Made by a program: the position numbers and the translations under genes
Notes under the pieces: generated by a model
What the model was told of the DNA's origin: nothing
The model's database searches: none
The model's input: only the letters and a program-made list of their open reading frames with translations
Assembly (NCBI GenBank): GCA_021044545.1
Contig: CP087990.1
Span: 186,001 to 250,000, forward strand
Length of the DNA stretch: 64,000 nt
Source: Comamonadaceae bacterium M7527
Lineage (GTDB): Bacteria; Pseudomonadota; Gammaproteobacteria; Burkholderiales; Burkholderiaceae_C
Reading direction: 5' to 3'
Shown: positions 24,779-34,096 of the stretch, in pieces
How positions within the stretch are numbered: position 1 is the stretch's first letter
How the letters are laid out: each line of letters starts with the position of its first letter

Positions 24779-25956
24779 TTATCTCTCTTTGATCGCCGAG
24801 CGTTTGTTGTACCAATTCATCAGCAGGGATGTGAGCAGCGATGTGGTGAGGTAGACCAACATCACAATGGCAATACACTCCACAGCGCGACCGGTCTGGT
24901 TAAGCGCAGTATTGGTGACCGACACAATGTCTGGGTAGCCCACAGCCACAGCCAAAGATGAGTTTTTGGTGAGATTCAAAAACTGGTTGGTCATGGGCGG
25001 GATGATCACGCGCAACGCTTGCGGCAACATCACCAGCTTCATGGACTGGCCTTTGGACAGGCCTAGCGCTGCTGCGGCCTCACTCTGGCCTGCGGCCACG
25101 GACTGAACGCCTGCACGCACCACCTCGGCTACAAAAGCGGCGGTGTACATGGTCAGGCCCAGTAATACCGTCAAGAACTCGGGCGTAACCGCGGCACCGT
25201 GCTCGATAGCAAAGTCGCCTTTGACGGGTGTGTTGAATTCTGAGGGTGCGCCGCCCAGCAACCAGCCCAATACAGCGCCGCCAACAAGCATGGCCAAAGG
25301 CACAAACATATTGCCGGTTTGTTGCCCGGTTATCTCAAAATGGCGGATGGCACGGCGCTTGTACATGACAATGCCGACAATGCCCAGGGCCAAACCGATA
25401 AAGCCGGTTAAGTGACCAAATGCCCAGATTGGCGCAGGAAAGGACAAGCCACCTTTGCTCACAAAGAAGTTGCCAAACTGCCATGGCTCCCAGCTGTCTG
25501 GCAGCAACTCGGTAAGGAAGATGTACCACATGAACAATTGCAACAGAATCGGAATGTTGCGGAAAAACTCAACGTATGCCGTGCACATACCCCGCACCAG
25601 GGCGTTGCGCGAGAAACGGCCAATGCCCAGGAGCGTGCCCAAAATCGTGGTGAGCACAATGCCTACCACCGCCACGCGCAGCGTGTTGGCGAGACCCACC
25701 AAAAATGCGCGCCAGTAGCCTTGGCCAGAGTCGTAAGGAATAGGGGTCTCACCAATATCAAAGCCTGCGGCCTGGGTGAGAAAGTCAAAGCCACTTTGAA
25801 TGCCGCGCGCAGCCATGTTCGTCATGGTGTTGCTGGCTAGCAGCCAAATCAACGAGATGATGGCGGCAATGGCCATGCCCTGGTAAACCAAACCCCTGAA
25901 GGCCTGACTGCGCCAAGACAATTGATTTTTTTGGGTGGCACGTGGATGGTGCTCAT
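24779..25956 (-). CDS. aapQ: Amino-acid ABC transporter permease (AapQ type), N-terminal frameshift
   Basis: Inner-membrane permease with the EAA-like loop QSEAAAALGLSKGQSMKLVMLPQALRV. The uninterrupted frame begins at TTG 25921 (SWRSQAFRGLVYQ), which has no ribosome-binding site. Reading from ATG 25956 gives STIHVPPKKIN, a typical AapQ beginning, and joins the main frame if one base is missing at 25919-25920 (a codon reduced to TG, probably Trp). I therefore take 25956 as the true start, about 392 aa. Second gene of aapJQMP. Confidence 0.88.
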
Positions 25957-26061
25957 CGTTATTACTTCAGCTGATGTCTGCGTTTGCCAGGCCTTGCGGC
26001 ACCGCAACTACACAGCACATGTGGTTGAAAGAGGGAGAGTTGTGTAGGGCTTTCACAGCAA

Positions 26062-26100
26062 ACAAGCCGCATGCCAAGACAGTCTCAGCACGCGGCTTGT
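26062..26100 (-). terminator. Hairpin in the aapJ-aapQ gap (partial terminator/RNA stabiliser)
   Basis: 9-bp stem ACAAGCCGC/GCGGCTTGT with a 21-nt loop in the 209-bp gap between aapJ and aapQ. The T-run is short. A hairpin here commonly lets the binding-protein mRNA accumulate above the permease mRNA; this is inferred from position. Confidence 0.5.
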
Positions 26101-26165
26101 CGGTGTTTGCCAACTGCCTAAATCACAACAGACCTAGGCGGTGTTAACCAATAGACGCTGACGGC

Positions 26166-27243
26166 TTAGCGGATGGGGTAGCCGTACATCAGGCCACCTT
26201 TGTTCCACAAGTTGTTGGTGCCGCGTGGCAAACCCAGTGGTGAGTTAGGGCCAACGTTGCGCTCAAAGATTTCGCCGTAGTTGCCAGTCGCGGCAATGGC
26301 ACGTGCCATCCAGGCGGCGTCCAGGCCAACCAGCTTGCCGGTGTCGTCTTTGGAGCCCAGGATACGGCCGATAGCTGGGCTGTCGTCGCCCTTCATCTGT
26401 TCAACGTTGGCTTGCGTAATGCCCAGCTCTTCGGCTTCCAGAAGACCATGGATGGTCCACTTCACAATAGCAAACCACTCGTCGTCGCCGCGGCGAACCA
26501 TTGGGCCCAGTGGCTCTTTGGAGATCAGCTCAGGCAGGATCACGTAGTCTTTTGGATTTTGTGCTTCCTTGTTGCGAATAGACGCCAGGCCTGACGCGTC
26601 GGTGGTGTAAGCAATGCAACGGCCAGCAAAGAAGGCTGCAACTGATGCGTTGAAGTCTTCAAATACAACAGGCTTGATGTTCAAGTCGTTGGCCTTTGAG
26701 AAGTCGGTGAGGTTTTTCTCGGTGGTGGTACCAGACTGAACACAAACCGTTTGGTTCTTCAGCTGCATGGCGCTTTCAATTTTTGTGCGTGTTGGCACCA
26801 TGAAGCCCTGGCCGTCGTAGTAAGTAACGCCAGTTGCGTGCAGGCCCAAAGAGGCGTCACGAGACATGGTGAACGTGGTGTTGCGCGACAAAATGTCGAT
26901 TTCGCCTGACTGCAGTGCCGTGAAGCGCTGTTGTGCGTTCAATGGCACGTATTTCACCTTGTTGGCATCGCCCAATGTGGCGGCTGCCACAGCTTTACAG
27001 ATGTCAACGTCCAACAGACCACTCGCCCTGAGAGTCAGCTGCTGAAAAACCTGCCAAACCCGTGTTGACTCCGCATGCAATGCTGTCTCGCGCCTTGATG
27101 GCGTCAAGCGTTTTTGCAGAAGCTACTGGCGCGGCCTCGGCGGGCGCTGCAGCAGGTGCTTGAACAGCGGCATCTTCGTTGTTACCGCAGGCGGACAACA
27201 CAAACGCAGCGGCTAAAGCTGTCGTTAGTACGGATATTTTCAT
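26166..27243 (-). pseudogene. aapJ: Amino-acid ABC transporter substrate-binding protein (AapJ type), frameshifted
   Basis: Periplasmic amino-acid binding protein. The N-terminal piece from ATG 27243 (AGGAG upstream) has a lipoprotein signal with lipobox LSAC, cysteine 19, and runs to GFSAADSQGEWS before stopping at about 27004. The remainder continues in another frame from LDVDICKAVAAATLGDANKVKYVPL to 26166. The join is at 27015, where a conserved Gly codon after EWS appears reduced to one base (two bases lost). Reconstructed length about 359 aa. Everything else looks conserved, so either a sequence error or a very recent mutation. Confidence 0.88.
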
Positions 27244-27567
27244 GGGGGCTCCTGTTTCAAACAGTTAGTTTTAAATTGAGATAAGCCGCATGCTTTGCTG
27301 TTTGACAGCATCGCAGGTTCAGCGGCCCTCACTATAGTTCAACCCGTGTGTACAAATGCTTGGGGTTTACGCCAGCAGCCCATGCATAATTTGCATACAT
27401 ACCGTTTGACGGTTCTATGCATTGGTTGTTGGTGTGCGTTTTCGCTGCGTTATGGGCCTTGGGCCTGTCAGGTCTCTATGGCGACATCAGCCACACACGC
27501 AGGTGTTGCCGCGTCCAGTGCTTGCGCCTTAAGCTGTGCAACATATTGACCTTCAGGGCATTTGAAT
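27244..27567. other. 324-bp divergent intergenic region, aapJ / acyl-CoA ligase
   Basis: Holds the aapJ leader: AGGAG before the start, a possible -10 TATAGT on the minus strand (27331-27336) and two inverted repeats, CTGTTTcAAACAG (27252-27264) and TGCTGTttgACAGCA (27296-27310), which share a CTGTTT/ACAG theme and could be operator or leader hairpins. No convincing -35 was seen. The half nearer the ligase (27340-27560) shows no clear promoter and only a short hydrophobic open frame. Confidence 0.45.
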
Positions 27568-29295
27568 ATGACCACCACACCGGCACACTTTCGTTATTGG
27601 CCGCCGCACCTGTCGCGCGAACTCAACGCGCCACAAACCAATTTGGTTGAAAACCTGCGCGTCAGCGCCATGCGCTACCCCGACAAGGCAGCCGTTGTGT
27701 TTTTTGACTGCGTGATGACTTATGCGGAGTTGGCGCGTCAAGTGGACGCCATGGCCGCCTACCTGCAGTCGCTTGGTGTGGCATCTGGCGACCGTGTGTT
27801 GCTGATGATGCAAAACAGCCCGCAGTGGGTCGTGGCGCACTTTGCCATACTGCGCGCCAACGCTGTGGTGGTGCCCGTGAACCCCATGAACCGTGCCCAC
27901 GAGCTGTCGCACTACATCGCAGACGCACAAGCACGGGTAGCCGTGGTCAGTGCTGACCTGGCTGGGTTTATGGCCACAGCCGACGCCGCACTGGCTGCAG
28001 ATGAGCAACTGCACCACGCCGTGGTGACCAACTTGGGCGAGGTGCTTGACTGCAGCGGTGCGGGTTTTGCCGAAGAGGTGCCGCACACGTGGGCTGCATG
28101 GCTTGCCACGCCAATAGAGCCGCCACAGTGGGCACAAGCCACCAACCACTCGTGGCAGCAAGCCACCACCTGTACCGCGCAGCCCGGCGAGCTGAGCGCC
28201 AAACCCAGTGACTTGGCGGTATTGCCCTATACCAGCGGGACCACCGGGCTGCCCAAGGGCTGCATGCACACACACGCCAGCGTGATGCACAACGCGGTGG
28301 CCAGCAGCTACTGGGGCAGTGGCACAGCAGAGGTGGTCTCGCTGGTTGTGGTGCCCATGTTTCACATCACTGGCATGGTCTCTGGCATGCACAGCGCTGT
28401 GTTTGGTGGCGCCACCATGGTGGTCATGCCGCGCTGGGACCGCGACCTTGCAGGCCGCTTGATCTCCAAGTGGGGCGTGACCCACTGGACCAACATACCC
28501 ACCATGATCATGGATTTGTTGGCCAGCCCCAACATGTCCAGCTACGACTTGAGCAGCTTGAAGTACATAGGTGGCGGCGGCGCGGCCATGCCGCAAGCCG
28601 TTGCGCAGCGCTTGTTTAATGAGTTTGGCCTGCGGTTTGCCGAGGGCTATGGCCTCACCGAGACGGCTGCCCCTTCTCACAGCAACCCGCCCTTGGCGAC
28701 CAAGCAGCAGTGCTTGGGCGTGCCGTTTATTGGCGTGCGCTCTATTGTTGTAGATCCAGAGACGCTAAAGCCCTTGCCGGTGGGTGAGTCGGGTGAAATC
28801 CTCATCAACGGTCCCATGGTGTTTCAAGGCTATTGGCGCAGGCCAGATGCCACGGCCCAGGCCTTTGTCGAGATTGAAGGCGTGCGCTACTTCCGCTCTG
28901 GCGACCTGGGTCGCATGGATGAGGACGGCTACTATTTCATGACCGACCGATTGAAGCGCATGATCAACGCCAGCGGCTACAAGGTGTGGCCCGCCGAGGT
29001 TGAAGCCTTGATGTTCAAACACCCTGCAGTGGCTGAGGCCTGCGTGATTGGTGTGCCTGACGCATACCGAGGTGAAAACGTGAAAGCCTTTGTGGTGTTG
29101 CGAGCGGGTCAAAGCGTGACAGCGCAAGACATGCTGCAATGGTGTCACGATGAAATGGCGGTGTATAAAGCGCCGAGGATTGTCGAGTTCGTCGACTCGT
29201 TGCCCAAAAGCGGCAGCGGTAAAGTGATGTGGCGTGCGCTGCAGGACCAAGCCAAGGCACAAGCGCTTGAGGCGTCAGCCAAAGCTGCCTCGTAA
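27568..29295 (+). CDS. Long-chain fatty-acid/acyl-CoA ligase (AMP-binding)
   Basis: 575 aa from ATG 27568. ANL superfamily: AMP/ATP-binding P-loop YTSGTTGLPKG (from about residue 221), YGLTETAAPSHSNPP, the hinge YYFMTDRLKRMINASGYKVWP and the C-terminal catalytic lysine region PKSGSGKVMWR. Activates a carboxylic acid to the acyl-adenylate and then the CoA thioester. The substrate is probably a medium- or long-chain acid, but ANL specificity cannot be read reliably. Followed 24 bp later by an AcuI-like reductase gene on the same strand. Confidence 0.88.
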   Translation: MTTTPAHFRYWPPHLSRELNAPQTNLVENLRVSAMRYPDKAAVVFFDCVMTYAELARQVDAMAAYLQSLGVASGDRVLLMMQNSPQWVVAHFAILRANAVVVPVNPMNRAHELSHYIADAQARVAVVSADLAGFMATADAALAADEQLHHAVVTNLGEVLDCSGAGFAEEVPHTWAAWLATPIEPPQWAQATNHSWQQATTCTAQPGELSAKPSDLAVLPYTSGTTGLPKGCMHTHASVMHNAVASSYWGSGTAEVVSLVVVPMFHITGMVSGMHSAVFGGATMVVMPRWDRDLAGRLISKWGVTHWTNIPTMIMDLLASPNMSSYDLSSLKYIGGGGAAMPQAVAQRLFNEFGLRFAEGYGLTETAAPSHSNPPLATKQQCLGVPFIGVRSIVVDPETLKPLPVGESGEILINGPMVFQGYWRRPDATAQAFVEIEGVRYFRSGDLGRMDEDGYYFMTDRLKRMINASGYKVWPAEVEALMFKHPAVAEACVIGVPDAYRGENVKAFVVLRAGQSVTAQDMLQWCHDEMAVYKAPRIVEFVDSLPKSGSGKVMWRALQDQAKAQALEASAKAAS

Positions 29296-29319
29296 ATTGA
29301 AACCCAAGGACTGATTGTT

Positions 29320-30310
29320 TTGAAACTCTTACGTATAGACAAAGAACCCAGCTACCAATGCAACCTGGTGGACATGGACGACCAGGCATTTTTTGAGCAA
29401 CTCTCACCTGAGGGCGACGTCGTGGTGGAGGTGCTCTACTCCACCATCAACTTCAAAGACGGCCTGGCCATTACAGGCAAATCGCCTGTGGTGCGCAAAC
29501 CCAGTTTGGTACGGTATTGACCTGGCTGGGCGGGTGCTCAGCAGCGACAACCCCAGCTTCAAAGCGGGTGACGAGGTGTTGCTCAATGGTTGGGGCGTTG
29601 GCGAGGTGCACAGCGGCGGTTTGGCGCAAAAGGCGCGGGTCAAGGCGCAGTGGCTGCAGCTGCGCCCCAGCGCCATCAGTGCGCGTCAGGCCATGGCCAT
29701 AGGCACGGCGGGCTACACGGCCATGTTGTGTGTGCAAGCCTTGCAAGCCGGCGGCGTTAAGCCACAAGATGGTGAAGTGCTCGTAACAGGCGCTACCGGC
29801 GGTGTGGGGTCGGTGGCGACTTTGTTGCTGTCGTCACTGGGCTATAAAGTGGTGGCCACCACTGGCAAGGCCAACGAGCATGACTATCTAAAAGGGCTTG
29901 GTGCAGCCGAGGTGATGGACAGAGCGCTGCTGAGCGAGCCTGGCAAGCCACTGCAAAAAGAGCGTTGGGCCGGTGTGGTGGACGCCGTTGGCAGCCACAC
30001 GTTGGTGAATGCCTGCGCCAGCACACGCTACGGCGGCGTGATTGCGGCTTGTGGTTTGGCGCAGGGTATGGACTTCCCGGCAAGCGTGGCGCCGTTTATT
30101 TTGCGCGGTATCACGCTGTGCGGTATTGACAGCGTAATGGCACCCATGGCCAAGCGCGAAGCGGCGTGGCAGGCCTTGGCCGGCCAACTTGACTTGGCCA
30201 AACTGGACAGCCTGACCACCGAAGTGGCGTTGGCTGATGCGCCTCAAGTCGGTGCCGACATCATGGCCGGCACAGTCAAAGGGCGTGTGGTGGTGAACGT
30301 GAACGCGTGA
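29320..30310 (+). pseudogene. acuI: AcuI/YhdH-family acryloyl-CoA reductase-like oxidoreductase, frameshifted
   Basis: MDR-superfamily NADPH reductase. It begins at TTG 29320 (MKLLRIDKEPSY) with AAGGA upstream, reads FKDGLAITGKSPVVRKPSLV, then hits a stop at 29520. The rest (GIDLAGRVLSS... VLVTGATGGVGSVATLLL) is in another frame to 30310. At 29512 the expected Pro codon before GIDLAG is reduced to a single C, that is two bases lost. Reconstructed length 330 aa, the family norm. AcuI reduces acryloyl-CoA to propionyl-CoA in some bacteria; relatives have broader roles, so the symbol is tentative. Confidence 0.83.
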
Positions 30311-30335
30311 CCGCCTGACGGGCTGGTCCTTCAGC

Positions 30336-31152
30336 TCATTGGCTTGGTGGTGGCGCAGGCACAGGCGGCATCACCAGGGCTTGATAAGCGTGCCAAGTGG
30401 CGTGGCCCAAAACAGGGCCAATCACCAATAGCCCCACAAACCACGGCAACATGGCTGCCACCACAGATACCGTGATCAGCATGCCCCAAAAAGCCATGGT
30501 GATGGGGTTTTCCCAGGCAGGCCCTGATGCTGGTCAGGCCTGCAGCAATAGCGTCTACACGCTTGTCCAGAATCATGGGTATGGCTATGGCGCTGGTTGT
30601 AAAAATGAGGCCCGCAAACACCGCGCCTACCACCAGGTAGGCAATGATGAAATCAATGTTCTCCAGGTTGAGCAGGGCTGCCCAGGTGCTGCTGGCCTCT
30701 GGCATGGTGTCGAAGCTGACCGCAAATACAATGAGTGAGGCGCGTCCCCACAGCATTTCAAGCACCAACAACACACCCGCAAAAATAGCCATGGATGATT
30801 TGGTGGGCAGCCACGCGCACAACGAGCGCTTGAGTTGAGGCCGGCGTTTGGCCTGCAAGTCTTTGCTGATCTGGTACAAGCCCAGGGACAAAAAGGGCCC
30901 CACCAACAAAAAGCCAGCACTCAGCGCCAACACGTAGGCGGGCGCAGACTCAAACACCACCATCAGCGCCTGGCCCATGGCGAAAAAGCACAAGCCATAA
31001 AACAAACCGGTCATGGGCGAACGCACAAAGTCAAGCCAGCCCAGGCTTAGCCACTGAAGCGGCTCATTGAGGCCAACGTTGTTAATGGGCATAGACAAAA
31101 CCGATGAGCTTTGAACCGTCTCTTCGTTGGGGCTTTGTGTGTCTTGCATCAT
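30336..31152 (-). pseudogene. DUF2189 membrane protein, C-terminal frameshift
   Basis: Predicted inner-membrane protein with several helices (VRSPMTGLFYGLCFFAMGQAL near the N-terminus), like the DUF2189 family of unknown function. The open frame runs to 30331, but after SIRACL its residues become unlike the family. Skipping one G at 30513 gives ENPITMAFWGML and then IGPVLGHATWHAYQAL, the conserved DUF2189 ending, with a stop at 30336. So either one base is extra or two are lost. Reconstructed length about 271 aa. Function unknown. Confidence 0.72.
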
Positions 31153-31278
31153 GTGGGGGCGATTAAGCGTTGTCAGTTGTCAAGGGCGTTTGTTTTTTGG
31201 CCCATTTCCATAGTATTGCGGCTAGCGCATGCTGTGCCCATCAGGTTTTCCCCTCGTTTGTGCAGAGATAATAGGTCC

Positions 31279-32019
31279 ATGCCTACATTGTTTCCGCCCC
31301 CGACTGCGCCGCTGGCGCAGCTGCATGCCCATGTTCAAGTCAACGGTTTTGCCGTGCTGGACGCCGCTGACAGCCCTTCTTGGCTGGGTTGCCAGCAAGC
31401 TGACCTGGACGCCTTGAACAGCAGCTGGCACCACTTGGAAGACGACCACTACCTTAAGGACGGTGGTCGTTATCGCAAACGCCGCCACAGTTGTGCCGTG
31501 GTGAATGGCGCGGTGGTGGAGCAAGTGGCGCACCGAGCGCACTGGCAGCCTGTGGCGTACAACGCCTTGCACGGCGGTATGCAGCGCTGGTTTGAGCCTG
31601 TAGAGCCGCATGTGTGGGCCAACCCAGCGTGGCAGGGGCTGTTGGTGGCGGGCGCGCAAGTGGCCAGTGCCTTGCGTGGTGAGCAAGCTTGGTATACCGA
31701 AGCGCACCAGTTTCGCATTGACACCAGCGACGGCATAGGCAGGCCCACGCCAGAGGGTGCTCACCGCGACGGTGTGGACTTGGTGATGGTGTGCATGGTC
31801 AGCCGCGAAGGTGTCAAGGGCGGTGAAAGCCGTGTGTTTGAAGCCAATGGCCCCAGCGGCCAGCGCTTCACCATGACCAAGCCTTGGACAGTGCTGTTGC
31901 TGGACGATGGCAAGATGATTCACGAAACCACACCCATACAACCAGAAGACGAACACGGTTGGCGCGACACCCTGGTGCTGACCTTCAGGGCGGGCAGCTT
32001 CCAGGGTGAGGGCGTTTAA
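31279..32019 (+). CDS. 2OG-Fe dioxygenase family protein
   Basis: 246 aa from ATG 31279. The Fe(II) triad is visible as H162-x-D164 (GAHRDGVDLV) and H215 (MIHETTP), in the layout of the small 2OG-Fe dioxygenase family that includes amino-acid hydroxylases such as isoleucine dioxygenase relatives. The N-terminal half has RYRKRRHSCAV, also typical of this group. Substrate unknown; a free amino acid is a reasonable guess. Divergent from the DUF2189 gene and convergent with the thiolase gene. Confidence 0.8.
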   Translation: MPTLFPPPTAPLAQLHAHVQVNGFAVLDAADSPSWLGCQQADLDALNSSWHHLEDDHYLKDGGRYRKRRHSCAVVNGAVVEQVAHRAHWQPVAYNALHGGMQRWFEPVEPHVWANPAWQGLLVAGAQVASALRGEQAWYTEAHQFRIDTSDGIGRPTPEGAHRDGVDLVMVCMVSREGVKGGESRVFEANGPSGQRFTMTKPWTVLLLDDGKMIHETTPIQPEDEHGWRDTLVLTFRAGSFQGEGV

Positions 32020-32059
32020 AGGGCTTGAGCGGTGTTAGAGGTCCTGCGACGGCTTCACT

Positions 32060-33244
32060 TCAGACACGTTCAAAAATGGCAGCAATGCCTTGTCCGCCAC
32101 CAATACACATGGTGACCAAGGCGTAGCGGCCTTTTATGCGGTGTAGCTCATGAATAGCCTTCACCGTAATCAACGCGCCAGTTGCGCCAATCGGATGACC
32201 CAGAGAAATGCCAGAGCCGTTGGGGTTGACTTTGGCAGGGTCCAGCCCCAAGTCCTTGCTGACGGCACAGGCTTGAGCAGCAAAGGCTTCGTTGGCCTCA
32301 ATAACGTCCAGGTCAGCCACTGTCAGGCCTGCTTTTTTGAGTGCTGCTTGTGTGGCGGGGACTGGGCCAATACCCATGTAGCGCGGGTCTACACCAGCGT
32401 GTGCATAGGCTACCAAACGCGCCAGCGGTTTGGCATTTTGCGCGCTCACTGCTTTGGCGCTCATCAGTACCAAAGCCGCTGCCGCGTCGTTGATGCCTGA
32501 AGCGTTGCCAGCTGTGACGGTGCCGTTTTCCTTAACAAACACCGGCTTGAGCTTGGCCATGTCTTCAGGCTGGCAGTTGGCGCGGAAGTGCTCGTCGACT
32601 TCAAAGGCGGTGTCGCCTTTGCGCGACTTGAGCATGACCGGCACGATTTGATCTTTAAAGTAGCCAGCTTGCGTGGCGCGTTCTGCGCGGCGGTGGCTTT
32701 CTACGGCCGTGGCGTCTTGCTGCTCACGTGTGATGCCCCACTTGGTGGCCACGTTCTCGGCCGTCACACCCATGTGTATGTTTTCAAATGGGTCGTGCAA
32801 GGCACCCAGCATCATGTCTATGAGTTTGGCATCGCCCATGCGTGTGCCAAAGCGGGTGTTGAGGCTGGCGTAGGGCGCGCGGCTCATGTTTTCAGCGCCG
32901 CCGCCAATGGCCACATCGGTATCACCCAGCATGATGGACTGGCTGGCCGACACAATGGCCTGCAAGCCGGAGCCGCATAAGCGGTTCACGTTAAAGGCTG
33001 CTGTGTGTTGCGCGCAACCGCCTTCAATGGCCGCCACACGTGACAGATACATGTCGCGTGGCTCTGTGTTCACCACATGACCAAAAGCCACATGGCCCAC
33101 GCTATGGCCGTCCACGCTGCCACGCGCCAGCGCCTCCTTCACCACCAGGGTGGCCAGTGCGGTGGGTGGCGTGTCTTTCAGTGCTCCGCCAAATGTGCCA
33201 ATGGCTGTGCGCACAGCGCTTACAACAAATACGTCTTGGGTCAT
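32060..33244 (-). CDS. Acetyl-CoA acyltransferase (beta-ketothiolase, BktB/PhaA-like)
   Basis: 394 aa thiolase. Nucleophilic C90 in NRLCGSGLQAIV, the histidine in GHPIGATGALI and the second cysteine in MCIGGGQGIAAIFE are all present. Condenses or cleaves acyl-CoAs in fatty-acid breakdown or in supply of precursors such as acetoacetyl-CoA. The opening MTQDVFVVSAVRTAIGTFGGAL resembles BktB-type enzymes, but direction and chain length are not certain. It lies alone between the 2OG enzyme and the pseudouridine synthase. Confidence 0.92.
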   Translation of the reverse strand: MTQDVFVVSAVRTAIGTFGGALKDTPPTALATLVVKEALARGSVDGHSVGHVAFGHVVNTEPRDMYLSRVAAIEGGCAQHTAAFNVNRLCGSGLQAIVSASQSIMLGDTDVAIGGGAENMSRAPYASLNTRFGTRMGDAKLIDMMLGALHDPFENIHMGVTAENVATKWGITREQQDATAVESHRRAERATQAGYFKDQIVPVMLKSRKGDTAFEVDEHFRANCQPEDMAKLKPVFVKENGTVTAGNASGINDAAAALVLMSAKAVSAQNAKPLARLVAYAHAGVDPRYMGIGPVPATQAALKKAGLTVADLDVIEANEAFAAQACAVSKDLGLDPAKVNPNGSGISLGHPIGATGALITVKAIHELHRIKGRYALVTMCIGGGQGIAAIFERV

Positions 33245-33310
33245 GCTTTTGTCTCCAGTTGGTGTGATGAATAAATGGTGAACGCCAATAGGCGCCAGTC
33301 AACGTGCAAG

Positions 33311-34087
33311 CTAGAAGGGTACTGGGCTGTGCCAGTTCAATGTGTCGCCGCCGCGCAAGCTGGGCACGCTTAAGTCGGTGGCATGCAGTAGCAGGCGGGC
33401 AGGCGCTGGCGCCCCTTTCGGACCAGCTTCGTTGCTGAGATGCTGGTAGTTGGGGTGGTACAGCGCGTCACCCACTATGGGGTGGCCTATGTGCATGAGG
33501 TGTACACGCAGTTGGTGGGTGCGCCCGGTGATAGGGCGCAAGCTGACGCGTGTAGTTTGGGGGGAGCATGCACCGAGGCGGTGGTGGCGCTGGCTGCCAC
33601 TTGCCAGAGTGTGCGTGCTGGTTTGCCGGTATCGGTGCATACCTTTGACCTGGGCCGGTTGGGCCAGTCGATGATGAGTGGCGCGTCAATGCTTTGCCAT
33701 TCATTGGTGACGTCATCTGTTGGGCCAAGAAGCGCCCCTTGCACCACGGCTTGATAGGTTTTGTGGGTGAGGCGTTGAGCAAAGGCCTTGCTCAAGAACT
33801 GTTGCGCTTTGATGTGTTTTGCAAACACCATCACACCAGAGGTTGCGGTGTCCAGGCGGTGTACCACCAAGGCAGCGTAGCCCAGGCTGTGCAGCATGGA
33901 CAGCAGGCAGTGCTGTTTGTCTGGACCTCGCCCAGGCACAGACATCAAGCCCGCGGGCTTGTCCACCACCAGTAGGTCATCGTCCTCAAACAGCAACACG
34001 GCCGGCAGCGCTTTTGGAGTACAAGCGGTGTTGCATCGGTGGCAAAGCCGACGCCAGTCGCACGGTCTGGGCGATGGTGGTTTGCAT
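33311..34087 (-). pseudogene. RluA-family pseudouridine synthase, two frameshifts
   Basis: Cytoplasmic RNA pseudouridine synthase. Catalytic motif VHRLDTATSGVMVFAK and the later PITGRTHQLRVHL are both present but in different frames. The likely start is ATG 34087, nine bases after the glnS stop with AAGGG upstream; the frame runs into a stop unless shifted at 33994 (a codon reduced to one G). The second break is in a run of six C (minus strand) at 33559-33564, where one C appears missing. Reconstructed about 259 aa. The target RNA position is unknown. Confidence 0.8.
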
Positions 34088-34096
34088 CACGCGCCC

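Noticed and set aside
27417..27650. 77-codon plus-strand frame with a hydrophobic N-terminus before the acyl-CoA ligase
   Set aside because: It overlaps the ligase start by about 80 bases, has no ribosome-binding site and becomes Cys/Arg-rich and unlike protein after the first 25 residues; at best a decayed membrane-protein remnant.
27553..28680. 375-codon open frame on the minus strand opposite the acyl-CoA ligase gene
   Set aside because: Its residues are His/Gly/Val-rich low-complexity with no family likeness, typical of the antisense of a coding gene; the plus-strand ligase has all ANL motifs.
31222..31956. 244-codon open frame opposite the 2OG-Fe oxygenase gene
   Set aside because: The plus strand carries the HxD...H triad; the minus frame shows no motif.
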